Origin: an uncultured Eubacteriales bacterium
Lineage (GTDB): Bacteria; Bacillota; Clostridia; Christensenellales; Aristaeellaceae
DNA: 7,536 nucleotides
Assembly: GCA_900553265.1 (NCBI GenBank)
Contig: USDD01000115.1
Span: 1 to 7,536 of the forward strand
Direction: 5' to 3'
Part shown: positions 6,731 through 7,536 of the stretch, piece by piece
Numbering within the stretch: the stretch's first letter is position 1
Layout: every line of letters begins with the position of its first letter
The notes under the pieces: generated by a model
Seen by the model: only the letters and a program-made list of their open reading frames with translations
Told to the model about the DNA's origin: nothing
Database searches by the model: none
Made by a program: the position numbers and the translations under genes

Positions 6731-7536
<806 letters not shown>

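Overview
The window looks like chromosome from a high-GC, anaerobic Clostridia-type Bacillota. The 5S rRNA 3' half is of clostridial type, nearly every gene has a strong GGAGG-type ribosome binding site, and the gene set (tau/gamma DnaX, a Bacillus/Clostridium-type MurG, a YitT protein, an EFR1-type flavodoxin-ferredoxin, and a K+-dependent-type membrane pyrophosphatase) fits that group. The genus cannot be read from the sequence.

Layout. Positions 1-58 are the end of a 5S rRNA gene on the plus strand, so an rRNA operon enters from the left and stops at its own terminator (69-96). A second, bidirectional hairpin (107-145) separates it from the convergent dnaX gene (147-1736, minus). dnaX and murG (1894-2964, plus) diverge from a 157-bp region holding two promoter candidates and a palindrome between them. 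murG is followed by a strong terminator and then, only 20 nt past its T-run, by a Nudix hydrolase gene (3025-3645, plus). This converges on a minus-strand operon, read right to left: YitT-type membrane protein (4567-5442), flavodoxin/2[4Fe-4S] protein (3830-4570, ATGA overlap), then a 29-codon hydrophobic ORF (3736-3825) that looks like the stump of a larger membrane-protein gene, and a terminator at 3686-3716. Further right, also on minus, lie a GNAT acetyltransferase (6074-6619) and a second, canonical Nudix hydrolase (5550-6011), an AT-richer pair that may be acquired. The window ends inside the C-terminal third or so of a membrane-bound pyrophosphatase gene (6731-7536, minus), which ends at its own terminator.

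Functionally the window is mostly housekeeping: ribosome (5S), replication clamp loader (DnaX), peptidoglycan lipid II synthesis (MurG) and pyrophosphate-driven ion pumping, with small accessory enzymes between. The points most worth a second look are an in-frame A AAA AAG slippery heptamer in dnaX at the place expected for programmed tau/gamma frameshifting; a Nudix gene that appears reachable only by readthrough of the murG terminator; a shared promoter pattern (TTKCGTTTT, 17-nt spacing) in front of three minus-strand units; the YitT/flavodoxin-ferredoxin/truncated-ORF operon; and an altered last catalytic motif in the pyrophosphatase. I saw no CRISPR array, insertion sequence, tRNA or phage gene, and no clearly new multi-gene defence or mobile system.
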